A DNA stretch of 64,000 nt. It comes from Selaginella moellendorffii (taxonomy: Eukaryota; Streptophyta; Lycopodiopsida; Selaginellales; Selaginellaceae). Below the pieces are notes generated by a model, which was given only the letters and a program-made list of their open reading frames with translations, made no database searches and had not been told where the DNA came from. The translations under genes were made by a program, and so were the position numbers. The stretch is taken from contig NW_003314275.1 of NCBI RefSeq assembly GCF_000143415.4, positions 1,375,999 through 1,439,998 of the forward strand. Direction: 5' to 3'. How positions within the stretch are numbered: the stretch's first letter is position 1; each line of letters starts with the position of its first letter. Below, piece by piece: positions 42,173 to 56,313 of this stretch.

Positions 42173-44563
42173 ATGGGCAAGGACGCTGCCAAGGATGAGG
42201 CGCTCGAGCAGCGGTAGGCTATCGATCCAATCCCTGGAGCTCCAAATTCTCCGAGATTTCGATCGATTTCTTCCATGGCAGGCACAATATGTTGTCGCCG
42301 TTCACGGCGGGATGGCAGATGGTGAAGGTGGAGCCTCTCATCATCGAGAAATCGGAGGTATGCGCTTGGATTGAGCCGATCTAATGAGATTTCGGTTTGA
42401 TTGTCTCGTGTTCTTCGAATTTCTTAGGGGATTTATGTGTATGATACGAATGGAAACAAGTACCTGGACGCCCTTGCTGGCCTCTGGAACAATGCGCTTG
42501 GTATGAGATCTTCTTCTTCTTTTTGTTTCATGCTTGCATGCATTAAATTGTTTTAGGAGGAAACGAACCTCGCCTTGTGGAGGCCGCGAAGAAGCAGCTC
42601 GATGTTCTCCCGTACTACCACTCTTTCTGGAACCGTACTACTCCAGTCACGCTGGTACTCTTTTGCTTTGGATATCTCATGAATCGCCGTTACGTATGTT
42701 TTGTTACTGGCAGGAACTTGCCAAAGAGCTTGTGGAGATGTTCACGCAGGTTAAAATGAGCCGCGTGTTGTTCACGAACAGTGGCTCCGAGTCGAACGAT
42801 TCCCAAGTGCGTGTCTAGCTTTTTTCCTTCTTTTTTCTACATTTTTCTTGCGATGCAGGTGAGATTGGTTTGGTACTACTACAATGCCATCGGGAAGCCC
42901 CACAAAAAGAAGTTTATAGCACGAGAAAAAGCGTGAGAATCTTACTATGATTGTATCTTTTTGTATATTTTCTCACGCTGCTTCTAATGTAGCTACCACG
43001 GATCTACGTATGCTTCAGCCAGTCTCTCCGGGTACTTCTCTAATTCTCTTGCTCTTTCTATCGGAACTTAACAAGAGTTACACTTGTTGTCCAGTTTGCC
43101 GAACCTTCATAAAGGTTTTGACGCACCAGCATCTTTTGTTGTTCATACTGACTGTCCGCATTATTGGCGAAATCACTTGCCTGGTAAGCTGTATAGTTTT
43201 TCTTCTGCTCCTAATTTTTTTTTAAAAAATAAGGTGAGAGTGAGGAGGATTTTGCCACGAGATTGGCTGATAATCTGGAAAAGCTCATCCTAAAGGAAGG
43301 ACCCGAAAATGTAAGCAACCAGGTTCAGAATTTTTTTCGCAAGTAAGCCTGTTTATTGAAGATTGCTGCCTTCATTGGAGAGCCTCTCATGGCTGCTGGC
43401 GGTGTCATGCCTCCTCCAGCTACATACTGGGACAAGGTATAGGAGCCAAACGCTTGTTTTCCTGTTTCTAACTTCTAAGTTGCAGATTCAACCCATTCTT
43501 AAAAAATACGACATCCTCCTTATTGCTGATGAGGTTCAGGAATTTGTTTTTAAATCTGAAAGTTGTTTCTGATTCAATTTTGTTTCAATCAAGGTTGTTT
43601 GTGCATTTGGAAGGCTTGGAACAATGTTCGGTTGCGACTATTACAATATAAAGCCCGATCTTGTTAGCATGGCAAAGGTATGTATTTCGAGACTAGTTAG
43701 AAGGAAGCGCTGATCCTGTAATTTTCTTCTCTTTTTAAGGCCTTATCTTCCGCTTATATGCCCATTGGAGCTGTTCTTGTAAGTGAAAAAATATCAGATG
43801 CTATCTTGAAGTTCAGTGACCAGCATGGTGAGAAGTTTCCACTTTGTATTTCATTTGCTTTATAAAGGTGGTTTTATGTGTTCTAGGCTCTCTTGGCCAT
43901 GGATTTACATATTCTGGACATCCCGTTCCTTGTGCGGTTGCCTTGGAAGCATTGCACATTTACAAGTAAGCAAGCTCAATGCAACTCTGTCATCCACTTT
44001 TCCATTTCGACGTTTGATTTTTTCAAGGGAGAGAGACATTCCCGGACATGTTGCAAAAGTATCTCCCCACTTTCAGAAAGGACTGCATAAACTATCCAGC
44101 AGTCCAGTCATCGGAGAGGTTTGTTGTGATTTGCGCGGCTTGCGGGCTTTCTAACTCTGCAATCAGATTCGTGGGACTGGTTTGATCATTGGAGTCGAAT
44201 TCAAAGACGGGAAGCGTCCGGAAAACACCTTTCCAGCAGACTGGGGTAATGACAGATCCGAGTTTCTTATCCCGAATGCTAGACATAACTTTCACTTTGT
44301 TCATCCAGGAGTGTCATCATATTTCGCAGATAAGTGCAAAGAGGAAGGAATGCTGGTGCGCATCTCGGGAGACGCCATCTTCATGTCTCCAACGTTGACA
44401 ATCACAATCGAAGAGATTGACGAGGTAAGCTTCCTCTTTCAAGTCGCACTTAGGCAGAGACAAAAACTTTTGGAAACTTCTTTTACTACAGCTCATCACC
44501 ATGTTCGAGAAGGCACTCAAAGCCACCGAGAAATACGTCGAGTCCAAGAAAAAAAGTGGATAA
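42173..44563 (+). CDS. 4-aminobutyrate (GABA) transaminase, class III aminotransferase
   Basis: Multi-exon gene, from [20 protein letters not shown] to a Lys-rich end ESKKKSG. Landmarks: [31 protein letters not shown] (PLP phosphate site); [14 protein letters not shown]; the aspartate motif ILLIADEV; and the PLP-lysine region [16 protein letters not shown]. Sequence style matches the plant pyruvate/glyoxylate-dependent GABA transaminase (POP2 type), which makes succinic semialdehyde from GABA. No mitochondrial presequence precedes the conserved core, so a cytosolic form is likely, unless an upstream exon was missed. An intron-rich body (about 15 exons) with 50-90 bp introns. Confidence 0.9.
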
Positions 44564-44660
44564 ACATCAGCGGCCTCTGGAATAAAATGGCGTTTGTTTC
44601 ATTCTTTTCTTCTTTCGGTAAAGTGCTTTTTCTTTCTTTTTTTCTTCTTCTTTGAAGTAT

Positions 44661-44662
<2 letters not shown>

Positions 44663-44702
<40 letters not shown>
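44663..44702. repeat. (AT)n microsatellite
   Basis: About 40 bp of perfect AT repeats, 100 bp after the GABA-T stop codon. Confidence 0.95.
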
Positions 44703-44704
<2 letters not shown>

Positions 44705-44726
44705 CATTAGAGCTTTTATACACGTA

Positions 44727-44830
44727 GTGTTTGAAGGCTGCTCGCTCTTATACAAGACCAAGTTCCTATCATCTTGGAGCCGCGAGAATTGTGGAAACGA
44801 ACTGGTGACAAAGGTGTTGGTCGCCCCATC
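44727..44830 (-). pseudogene. Duplicated C-terminal fragment of the bulb-type lectin gene
   Basis: About 100 bp match 45,063-45,190 (shared CTCTTATACAA(A/G)ACCAAGTT and GACAAAGGTGTTGGTCGCCC), covering the last lectin strand (DDRNLVLYKS) and its upstream part. It is a local tandem duplication remnant; no open gene around it. The 220 bp between it and the lectin stop codon hold nothing recognisable. Confidence 0.85.
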
Positions 44831-45052
44831 AAAATCTTAGAATTTCTACAATTTGGAGAGGGCGAGTCCTCAATTTCCAGGGCTAGCTACCGATTCTCAG
44901 CCATGATTTTCAAACGCGTCGTTTAACGCTCCAGAGAATAGCGATCAAACAAGATCAAACCTGTTTTTGATCTGATGAAAGATCTTGTGCATGCAAGAAC
45001 AAAGCTTCATACAAACGCAAAGCTTCTCACCTGGAAATTTGTAGATTTTTCA

Positions 45053-45988
45053 TCATCTAACAGCAGTGTTTGAAGCCCACGCGGGGACCTGCTCGTCGCT
45101 CTTATACAAAACCAAGTTCCTATCATCTTGGAGCGCCAGAATCGTGGAAACAAAACGATCACCGGGGACAAAGGTGTTGGTCGCCCACACACAAACCTCA
45201 TGATTGACAACCACCAGGTTCCCATCCTGCTGGACCAGCAAGAAGCAGCCGTCCGCCCTGTCCCTGGTCGGGGTGGCCCAAACCCGGTCGCCATCGTACA
45301 GTACAGCCTCGCAATGCCGCTCCATGGCCAGCTTGTACCGCTGGTTGGGCGACCAGATCGCCTGATTGGGCAGGAGCCGCGAGTAGACGCGCGCCCTTGG
45401 GCCACTTTGGACCATATTGGCGTACGGAAAGCAATCATCCGACAACGAATATACGACCCTCCGGGTGGAATCTAGGGCTCTTAGCTGCGCGGGATTTACT
45501 TCCTCCGCCATGCTGTACATGCCCTCCTCCATGCTGTACTCCATGCCATATCGCCCGTCGATCACAGTGATGTAGCTGTAGCCCCAGCGGAATAGATCGG
45601 TGGCGAGGCGGTCGTGGAGCTCGCGGAAGGCGGCGACGAGGATGAATCCGGGCAAGGAGTCAGAGGGATCGGGCGTGGCGTGGCAGTCGTCGCTGAAGAA
45701 CCAGAGGCGGATGAAGATGCGGCCGGTCCCGAGGAAGATCGTGTCGGAGATTGAGCGTGGCGAGTAGCGATCTGACACGGAGATTGTGTTCACTAGCGTC
45801 GCGAGAGCGGCGCTCACAAATCCGCGGGCTTCATTGCTTGCGAGTAAGAATGGGACGCCGCGATCTACGACCTGCTGGGCGCTTGCGATTGCGAGGAGCG
45901 CGAGGAGGAAGAGGAAGTAGTAGAGAGCTATGGCATTGCTGATCTCGATCTTCGCGGGCAATGCCATGGGAGATGGAATGAGTTTCAA
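45053..45988 (-). CDS. Secreted protein with a C-terminal bulb-type (GNA-like) lectin domain
   Basis: A single exon of 311 residues. An N-terminal hydrophobic segment (ALYYFLFLLALLAIASA) is a signal peptide, cleaved near residue 37. Residues 40-170 are an unrecognised domain. The C-terminal third is a beta-prism lectin: PNQAIWSPNQRYKLAMERH; a strand FLLVQQDGNLVVVNHEVCVW; and LQDDRNLVLYKS with the mannose-binding Gln-Asp-Asn-Tyr set intact only there. The earlier repeat is degenerate. Bulb lectins bind mannose-type glycans in the apoplast. Divergent from the VPS35L gene with 162 bp between start codons. A second Met at residue 8 is possible. Confidence 0.85.
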   Translation of the reverse strand: MKLIPSPMALPAKIEISNAIALYYFLFLLALLAIASAQQVVDRGVPFLLASNEARGFVSAALATLVNTISVSDRYSPRSISDTIFLGTGRIFIRLWFFSDDCHATPDPSDSLPGFILVAAFRELHDRLATDLFRWGYSYITVIDGRYGMEYSMEEGMYSMAEEVNPAQLRALDSTRRVVYSLSDDCFPYANMVQSGPRARVYSRLLPNQAIWSPNQRYKLAMERHCEAVLYDGDRVWATPTRDRADGCFLLVQQDGNLVVVNHEVCVWATNTFVPGDRFVSTILALQDDRNLVLYKSDEQVPAWASNTAVR

Positions 45989-46150
45989 TCTCCATAGCTT
46001 TTAAAAGGGGACATCCAATAATTTTTGGCGGGTCAGCGCTTTGGATATCTCGCAAGGATATTCCTTACAAATTAATTACTTTAATTGGCATTATTATTAA
46101 GACAACTGTACGGCTTCTTCCAACTTGTACGGATTGCCTTAGGGTTTATC

Positions 46151-49100
46151 ATGGCTGGGCAATTTCGAGCCCGACGCTACGAGCTCGAGGGAGCCGCGGC
46201 GTCCCTGGATCGGCATCCGGCAGCTGCGCATCCGCTGCTGGATCATGAATGCGGCGCTGCGGCCGCCTCAATTCACTGCGCGGTTCTTCGGGTCAGTGGT
46301 GATGAATGCGTGGATTTTCTCTCTGACAGGGTTTCAGGACGAGAAGGAGCCGCTCTTGGCGGAGGTCGTCTTTGATGATCCGCTGAGGTCGGGTGGTTTT
46401 GCTGAGAAGGATTTGGCTTCTCCTCCGGCAATGTGGCACAAGTCCAAGACTTCCAGACGGGTGGTTTCCAAGAGTGTCATGGACGAGCAAGTGGAAAATG
46501 CCGCGGCGGATTGGGATGCTTATAAGCTCACACTTTCTCAGAGATTTGGATCGTCTGGCACCATGACGATGTCCTCGGTGAGCTTCGGCCTTTTTCTAGT
46601 GCATGGTTGAGAATTATGATTTCTTTCGTGTTCTCATTGCAGGCTTTTGATGTTCTTGCGAAAGATCACAAAGGTAACGTACGCACGTAGAATGACTGTC
46701 CAACAGATCATATCGTGTTCTGTTCAGCCGCCGGAACGAGCACACATCTCCAGCAGCTGGAAGATCCCGAGAGAAAGGCCTTCGAGGATGTCAAGATTCT
46801 CACGCAGCAAGAATGTGTGACGAGACTGAAGGATCTTAACGAAGAGATTGCTGAAGCTTGGAGGAGCGAAGAACGCGTTTCTGCTTTGAGACTTACCATC
46901 AAGGTGTGAGACGGTACCTGCTCGTGGCTCACTTACAAGTTTTCTCTCTTTTCTTTTTCGCAGGTAGCCAGGCTTTTGATGGACACTTCCGTGGCACACT
47001 TCTATCCCGTGTTGTTCGTGCTCGTAACTGATGTCCTGGATAATGTCGGCGATTTAGTGTGGATGCGTATCAAGAAAAAGGCCGAGACCGATGAAAACGG
47101 GAATGCCATTGAACTGCCAGGTCTTTCTGCGTGCATGGATTTTTTTCTGTGGGATTCATTCTTGTGTTGCAGTGGATTTTTCATCTAGCGACATCTCTCA
47201 GGAGGCGAAGGATACATGTAACAACTGGTTTTTAAAAATTGGGTCCATCAAAGAGCTCTTGCCTCGGATGTAAGTCCTGACGTTTACTATAGCCTTGCGG
47301 TGCTAAATTGCATCTCCTTTCTAGATACCTCGAAATTGCTATCCTGCGGTGCTTGCAATTTCTAGAGCGAGATCCTATCTCGACCATTCAGAGGTTGTCT
47401 TCGATGGTCAGAGGGTTGGGAAGTCCTTTGACGTCTGCCTATGCTTACATATACTTATCGCGTAAAGGGCTTGCACTTTTGCCGATGGAAAGAGGTAATA
47501 AAAATGCTGGGACTACTGTTACACTGACTATTACATTCTCTCAGGTTATCTGGTTAGTGGTATCCATGATTTTACAATGCTGTTATACAGATTAATTGCT
47601 GGGGAGTTCAATCAGAATCTTTTAGAGCTGCACATTCAGAAACAAACGTATGTGAGACTGGTCGAACCAATGTTCGAGTGGGTGCTCCACTGCATATTCA
47701 AGCTTCTAAAGCAGGTATTGTTTTTTTTAATTTTCGACTAATCTTCTATGTGATCATTTTGGCAGGAGGAAACACAAGAAGTTGTGGTTGCTCTTTGTGG
47801 CAAACGAGAGAAAGATGGAATGAAGCCTTTGTCAATATTGGTGCATTACTTGCTCAAGCAGCTTCCTGCCACATTCGTGGCTAACCATGCCATTGAGATC
47901 TCCAGATTGGTGAAAAGCTCTACCGACATTTCAATGCCGCAGGTTTCGCTTATTGCATTTGCAAGATTGGCATTCACTCACTTCAGTTTGTCATTTCTAG
48001 AGTGCCAGTTTTGTCACACTCGGAAGAAAAATGTGCGACTGTCCACCTCCTCGTGAATTTCGACTTCAAGTTCTCAGTGATGTATGGAAGGTATGCCACT
48101 GACTTCTCAAGTTGTGGATATGACATTGTAAGTTTCAGGCGACTACAAAGTACACGTCTTTAATAGACTATGTAGCTGTCGCCAACGCGTTTGTCGAATA
48201 CATTCTTCAGTGTTGCTCAGTAAGCTATTCGAGTTAATTGTCCATGAATTTATAAACAGTGCGCTTTTCTTTTCAGGAAACAGAGCTTATCGTAGTGCTT
48301 CGTGATTTAAAGCAGCACTTAAGCGACGGGGAGATTGATCATGAAGTTATGGAGTTCCTTGAGTTCATTGCTCTAAAGCTGATTGACCATTACGCAGACT
48401 TTAAACACCTACTTGGTCTGGTGAGTTTTCAACTTGTCTCCAGGGACAAAATTCGAGAGTTTTACACTTTTTAATTGTAATAAACAACATCAGGAGACAT
48501 TCATGGACATTCTTGATATGTTTCATGGGGATTTCCGGCTTAATGTCTACAAGTGTATTTTGAATTCGGTCTCCAGGTAGTGTCTTTTTATTTCTTTATT
48601 TATGCACAACTGATTCTGAATGTCAGGAATAACATGCCTGTGCTTGATCCAGTCTGCAAAAACTTTTTGTTTGAATCAACTAAAGTGCTCCATGATTCCT
48701 TAGACAGTTTTAGTAGTGATGACGATCGAAGGCAAATAGCTCGTCTGGTGGTCAGATTTATTCAACTGGTGCGTGTAAATCTGCTTTTGCTATTGGTCAG
48801 CTGGCTATGTTTTGCAGGCTGATTACGGGAAGAATCTCGAGACCCAGCTAGATTTTCTTGTTGAGTGTCGTGCGGCTTTTCCGAGGATGGACGCTGTTAG
48901 AGTGAGTTGAGAGGTATTTGAAATGTTTTTGATCTCAAAGACTGCCCTTACTTTTTTTCTTGTATTCCAGGAGGAAGTTGTCCGTGCTAGCCATGGCATA
49001 GCTATGTCGACATTTAAACTCTGGAAAGGCTGTCATTCCGAAGCGAGCATGGATTTTGTGAAGTCGTGTATAGCATTCAACGAGATCACTATACCGTCAA

Positions 49101-50281
49101 TCACCGATGTTACTGTGCGCGTTCAGCTTTATATCACGACTGGTGAGGTAAGTCCTGGAATTATTTCCATTGCCAAATGCATTTTCTTCTCAGGTTGCTC
49201 TGATGAACGGCCTGCTATCTTATGTTCTGAATCTCTTGAAATCCGGAATACTTTGCTTACAAGAACTTCGTTCCGAAGGTAGCAGCCATGCATACGCTAT
49301 CTTGTAACGGTTTCACAGTTTTCTGTTCAGATTCCAATAACGAAGATGAGCTACGACCTTTACTACTGAAGCTTTGTTCGTTTCTGGTAGTGGTGCCAGG
49401 TAATGGAAACTCTGGATCAATTAAAAAGATTTGAGGTTCTCTTGGTTTTTTCAGGGGATCCGGAACTCGGTGTGTTGTATTTTCCAAGAGGCCTTGTGAA
49501 CTTGCTCGATGCCAAACCCTGGTAGGAACAAGCAGAGTATGGATAAATTTACTCTCTGAATTCTATTACAGGTTACTGAAAGGAAGGAAGAGACTGCAAG
49601 TCCTCCTCGGTATTCTCTCTACAGTCTCGACATTGTCTCAAGACGATCTTCCATACCATGTAGCAAATGAACAGGTCTTTTTCTTAAAAGTCACTCCGTG
49701 CCTTGCTGAAAAGTGGATGCAGGTAGATAGCAACGATACGTTGTACTTTGGAGAGTCGGGATATCAAGAAGAACTGCAGAGCTTTGGTGCTATGGTTCTG
49801 GAAAAAATTGTCGCTGTCGTCAAGCAAGAAAAGAATGCGGTGAGTGCAGATTTGTTCTTTCGGAAGGTTAAGCTCCTCTCTCTTTGTAGTTGCAACGCGG
49901 GTACATGCTACTGGATACTTGTAACACTCTTTTAATGGCGTTCGAGGTCAGTGATTTTTTTTTTTTCTTATTCTCAGCTGGCTGCTTTTGTAGAACGCTG
50001 ATGAAATGGGAGCTCAAATGCTTGAAAGAGCGCGATCGCTGTTGCCAAAAGAACTAGGCTATTTGGAAGCAACAAAGCAGCGAGTTCTGAGAAGTAACGA
50101 GCTAAAACTTTATAGATTGTCTCTCTCGGCTAACTCCCTTCTATCAATCCAGGCTTTGGAGCATGAATCCAGTACGCTCGTCCATGTCACGGCATTTGGC
50201 TGGAGAGGCATTCCTCTCACGACCGCCAAACCTTCATCCAACCGGTGGAGCCTTCCAAACAGGTCCACAACACAGTTATAG
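46151..50281 (+). CDS. VPS35L-like protein, retriever complex subunit
   Basis: Large multi-exon gene. Recognisable pieces: MAGQFRARRYELEG; DEKEPLLAEVVFDDPLRSGG; ERKAFEDVKILTQQECVTRL; VARLLMDTSVAHFYPVLFVL; YLEIAILRCLQFLERDPIST followed by IQRLSSMVRGLGSPLTSAYA; RLVEPMFEWVLHCIFKLLKQ. This order and style match the C16orf62/VPS35L family (UPF0505), the VPS35-like scaffold of the retriever complex for endosomal recycling. Exon 1 is best joined from a CTTCGG/GTCAGT donor to the TTTCAG acceptor before DEKEPL. The last exon ends at a TAG at 50,281 and overlaps the 3' end of the opposite PPR gene by 172 bp. The C-terminal tail of about 55 residues (from YRLSLSANSLLSI on) is therefore antisense to PPR coding sequence. 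Confidence 0.8.
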
Positions 50282-51666
50282 TGCTCAATACCAGGAACGA
50301 TTCCATACTCTTGCACCATTTTCTTGAAAATTCGTGACGCTTTATCGGTTGATCCAGCACGGGTGCAAGTAGCTAGAAGTGATACAAAGGTGATCCCATC
50401 GGCTGCTACAAATTCGGCCTCCATTGCTTGAAAGAGATGGAAGACGAGCTTTGTGTTTCCTTGGTGACTGTATCCTGCTATCAGGGCATTCCATGCAAGA
50501 ATGGTGGTAGTTCCAGATGATAAGGAATCGAAAATAAGTTGGCTACTTCTCATACTTCCATTTCTTCCATAGAAATCCTGCAAAGAAACGACTATAGGCT
50601 CGAGAACTTCAATCCCACGCCGGCAAATCTCCTTGTGGATTTCTCTCCCGGTTTCCAAGTCCGCGAGATTGCTACAAGCTTTCAATGCGGCAACAAAGGT
50701 CCAAGAGTTGGGCTCGCCACCTTTTCGTTTGAAGCAAAAGAAGATTCTCAGTGCTGACTCGTTATACCCATTCTCGGCATATCCCAAGATCAGTGAGTTC
50801 CAAGTCACGCTATCACGAAACTCCATTCGAGTGAAAACTCTTTGAGCGTCAACCACGCTTCCACACTTGAGAAACATATCTATGAGTGAATTTGACACGA
50901 AAGTGCTGGAATGGGAGGATTTTTCTATGGCTCGAGCATAGATCGCCATTCCCTTCTCGAGGGATTCCATGGGAACGAGATTTTCATTGAAGTCCTGGCA
51001 AGATTCTTGTGTGGCGAGGATGGCGCAAGCTTTCGCGGCTGCTACGAAGGCCCAGGGATCGCCAGCCATGGCGTGACGATCGTGTTCGAGCTGGAGGAGC
51101 TCGAACAGATTGAGAGCCTCCCGCGCGAGTCCATTGTCGGCGTACCCATGCATGAGCGAGCTCCACGCCACGGCATTGCTCTGGATCATCGAGGAGAAAA
51201 CTCGCTCGGCCTCGCGCAAGCAGCCACACTTGCAGTACATAAAAACCAAGCTGCTGGCCACGAAATCGTTGGAGTCGCAGCCCTCTCTCGCGGCCAAGCG
51301 ATGAACAGCCATGCCCTTCTCCAGCGCCTTGATCTTGACAAATCGCCCATGATCGACCTCTCTCTCGGCAATGCAAGCGCAAGCTTTGATCGCCGCAAGG
51401 ATTGTTCGCTCGTTGAGGGATTGGATTCCAGAGAACAACTCCAGAGCAAGCTCGGGCTCTCCATTCTCGGCATACCCGAGGATCAAAGCGTTCCATAGCG
51501 CGAGATCGCGGTGGTGGAGAGAATCAAACACTCTCCGAGCTTCCACCATAGAGCCACGCTTGGCATGCTTTCTCACGAGCTTGCTCGCTGCATAGAGATC
51601 TAAAGTGCTCGTCCCTGCCAACCAAGAACTTGTTTGCTCGATCATACTTCTTGTTTTCTCGATCAT
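50110..51666 (-). CDS. PLS-class pentatricopeptide repeat (PPR) protein, 518 aa
   Basis: Single-exon frame with about ten PPR-like repeats (for example NALILGYAENGEPELALELF, WSSLMHGYADNGLAREALNL, WNSLILGYAENGYNESALRI, YNCVVDLFGRLHRLDEGLAV). The pattern of short and long repeats with Met-Pro-type ends (GMPLQPNAVTWTSVLDSCSK) fits the PLS class. The protein stops about 30 residues later, without the E/DYW domain, in the region shared with VPS35L. PPR proteins bind organellar RNA. The start (MIEKTRSMIEQTSS) lacks an obvious transit peptide. Only 32 bp separate it from the stop codon of the upstream subtilase gene on the same strand. Confidence 0.88.
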   Translation of the reverse strand: MIEKTRSMIEQTSSWLAGTSTLDLYAASKLVRKHAKRGSMVEARRVFDSLHHRDLALWNALILGYAENGEPELALELFSGIQSLNERTILAAIKACACIAEREVDHGRFVKIKALEKGMAVHRLAAREGCDSNDFVASSLVFMYCKCGCLREAERVFSSMIQSNAVAWSSLMHGYADNGLAREALNLFELLQLEHDRHAMAGDPWAFVAAAKACAILATQESCQDFNENLVPMESLEKGMAIYARAIEKSSHSSTFVSNSLIDMFLKCGSVVDAQRVFTRMEFRDSVTWNSLILGYAENGYNESALRIFFCFKRKGGEPNSWTFVAALKACSNLADLETGREIHKEICRRGIEVLEPIVVSLQDFYGRNGSMRSSQLIFDSLSSGTTTILAWNALIAGYSHQGNTKLVFHLFQAMEAEFVAADGITFVSLLATCTRAGSTDKASRIFKKMVQEYGIVPGIEHYNCVVDLFGRLHRLDEGLAVVRGMPLQPNAVTWTSVLDSCSKAWIDRRELAERDNL

Positions 51667-51698
51667 ATTCCAAAGACCAAATACAAATGCTAGAAGTG

Positions 51699-54429
<2,731 letters not shown>

Positions 54430-54551
54430 GGTCGTCGTCCTAATTTGAAAACTTTTATACTATAGACATCAAAATTCTAATATGGTTTGAAGGAATATAT
54501 GGTTAATATTTAATAATAACAAATCAAATAAATAAATTAAGTATCTAAAGC

Positions 54552-54623
54552 GGGGCATTCCGAGAATCGAACTCGGGACCTCTCGCACCCGAAGCGAGAA
54601 TCATACCACTAGACCAAATGCCC
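54552..54623 (-). tRNA. tRNA-Pro (anticodon CGG)
   Basis: Read on the minus strand it is 72 nt. The acceptor stem GGGCATT pairs with AATGCCC; the discriminator is C. D-arm TCTAGTGGTATGA, anticodon stem CTCGC/GCGAG around loop TTCGGGT, giving anticodon CGG; T-arm TTCGAAT with CCGAG/CTCGG. There is no intron. It is followed by a short T-poor region on the minus strand. Confidence 0.95.
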
Positions 54624-54749
54624 TATTTGTGATAGGTGACAGCCTCTTAACCCTTTACACCGGTAGTACTGTTCCAGCGTGGAACTCCACGTCCGCGCCA
54701 CGTGGCAAACGGCGGCAGCCGCCAGCGGCGAATATTCTTTCAAGTGGTG

Positions 54750-54969
54750 GGCATGCCTCCGAGCATAGGGTTTTAAACCTGGTCCTAGCTCCAGGACACA
54801 AGCATCGGCCTCGGCGGCGACGAATCCTCCCTCTCCTCGCAGGTGAGCTCTCGATCTCGCTGCTCGATCTATCGGCATTTCTCTCGCTCGATCGAGAATG
54901 CATGCCCTTGCATGCGCGATTTCTTCTCAATCTCACTCCATTTCTTGCAGCTCGCCTTGTCTGGTTCCA
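54750..54969 (+). promoter_or_regulatory. Leader with a 5'-UTR intron of the desaturase gene
   Basis: A donor GCAGGTGAGCTC at about 54,840 and an acceptor TTCTTGCAG at about 54,949 frame a 5'-UTR intron just before the start codon. The same arrangement is at 4765-4858 in the pseudogene. Confidence 0.6.
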
Positions 54970-56313
54970 ATGGCTGCCATCGCCAACGTTTGCGGGACTC
55001 CCATGAGGAGCGCTCTCATTCCCAGCCATGAGATCCATCTCGCCAAGCCAATCAAGGTCTCTACTTCGGTGAGGAGCGGCAAGCTACCAGCGATTGCGAT
55101 GACTGCCGCAGCTACAGCAACGTGAGTATCGATCGCTTTGTTTTCTTTTCTTCTTTCATGAAAGCTTGGATTTTTCTTTCTCTCTTTGCATGCACAGGGA
55201 GAGCGTCGCGAAGCAAGACAGCAGCAAGTCTTCGCAGATCATGCACTCGCTCTCTCCTGAGAAGATCGAGATGTTTAAGTCGCTCGAGAGTTGGGCGGAG
55301 GAATCCATCCTCCCATTCCTCCGGCCGGTGGAGAAATGCTGGCAGCCCCAGGACTATCTCCCGGAGCCATCCTCGGAGAGCTTCTACGATGAGGTCCGCG
55401 AGCTGAGGAAGCGAGCCGAGTGCTTGCCCGACGACTACTTCGTCTGCCTCGTCGGGGACATGATCACCGAGGAAGCGCTGCCAACTTACTTGACGATGCT
55501 CAACACTCTCGACGGCACTCGCGACGAGACCGGTGCGAGCCCGAGTCCGTGGGCAGTGTGGGGGCGTGCCTGGACCGCCGAGGAGAATCGCCATGGTGAT
55601 TTACTCAACAAGTATCTCTACCTCACTGGACGAGTCGACATGAAGCAAATCGAGAAGACGATCCAGTACTTGATCGGTTCTGGAATGGTAAGAGCCCAGA
55701 GTTTCTTCTTTCTCGGGAACTCAAAAGTTCGGTTTTTCCATTCTTCCAGGATCCCCAGACCGAGAACAATCCATATCTCGGGTTCATCTACACGTCCTTC
55801 CAGGAGCGAGCCACCGCCATCTCTCATGGCAACACTGCTCGCCACGCCAAGGAGCACGGAGACCACAAGCTCGCGACTGTTTGCGGTCTCATCGCAGCCG
55901 ACGAGAAGCGGCACGAGAATGCTTACACCAGGATCGTGGAGAAGCTGTTTGAGATCGATCCGGAAGGCGCGATGCTGGGGCTGGAGGACATGATGAGGAA
56001 GAAGATCTCCATGCCGGCTCATCTCATGTACGATGGCCAGGACAAGAACCTGTTTGAGCACTTCTCTTTGGTGGCACAAAGGACGGGGGTGTACACTGCC
56101 AAGGATTACGCAGGAATTCTGGAGCACTTGGTCAAGAGATGGAACGTCGAGTCCATCACTGGATTGTCTGCTCGCGCGCAAAAGGCCCAGGATTTCGTGT
56201 GTGGTCTCCCTCCTCGGATCTTGAGACTAGAGGAGCGAGCTCAGAGCAGGGTGAAGAAGGGCCCCAAGACTGGAGCGTTTAGCTGGATTTTCAACAGGGA
56301 AGTTGCACTCTAG
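54970..56313 (+). CDS. Plastid stearoyl-[acyl-carrier-protein] 9-desaturase (acyl-ACP desaturase), 401 aa
   Basis: Three coding exons: 54,970-55,121, 55,198-55,687 and 55,750-56,313; phases fit and the sum is 1206 nt. The first 45 or so residues are a Ser/Ala-rich plastid transit peptide. Di-iron ligands: EENRH (Glu179-His183) and DEKRHE (265-270), the two E-x-x-H motifs of this soluble family. Other landmarks are [20 protein letters not shown] and [19 protein letters not shown]. It inserts the Delta-9 double bond into stearoyl-ACP in the stroma using ferredoxin. Length and motifs are full. The gene has an interrupted pseudogene counterpart at 4.9-8.6 kb. The gene symbol in the plant literature would be SAD/FAB2. 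Confidence 0.95.

Noticed and set aside
44517-44840. Frames with long Ile-Tyr repeats
   Set aside because: They are only the translation of the AT microsatellite.
45751-45942. Plus-strand frame opposite the lectin gene
   Set aside because: Antisense shadow of the signal-peptide and N-terminal region.
51110-51498. Plus- and minus-strand frames of 64-195 codons over the PPR gene
   Set aside because: All are shadows of the PPR frame; none shows a domain.
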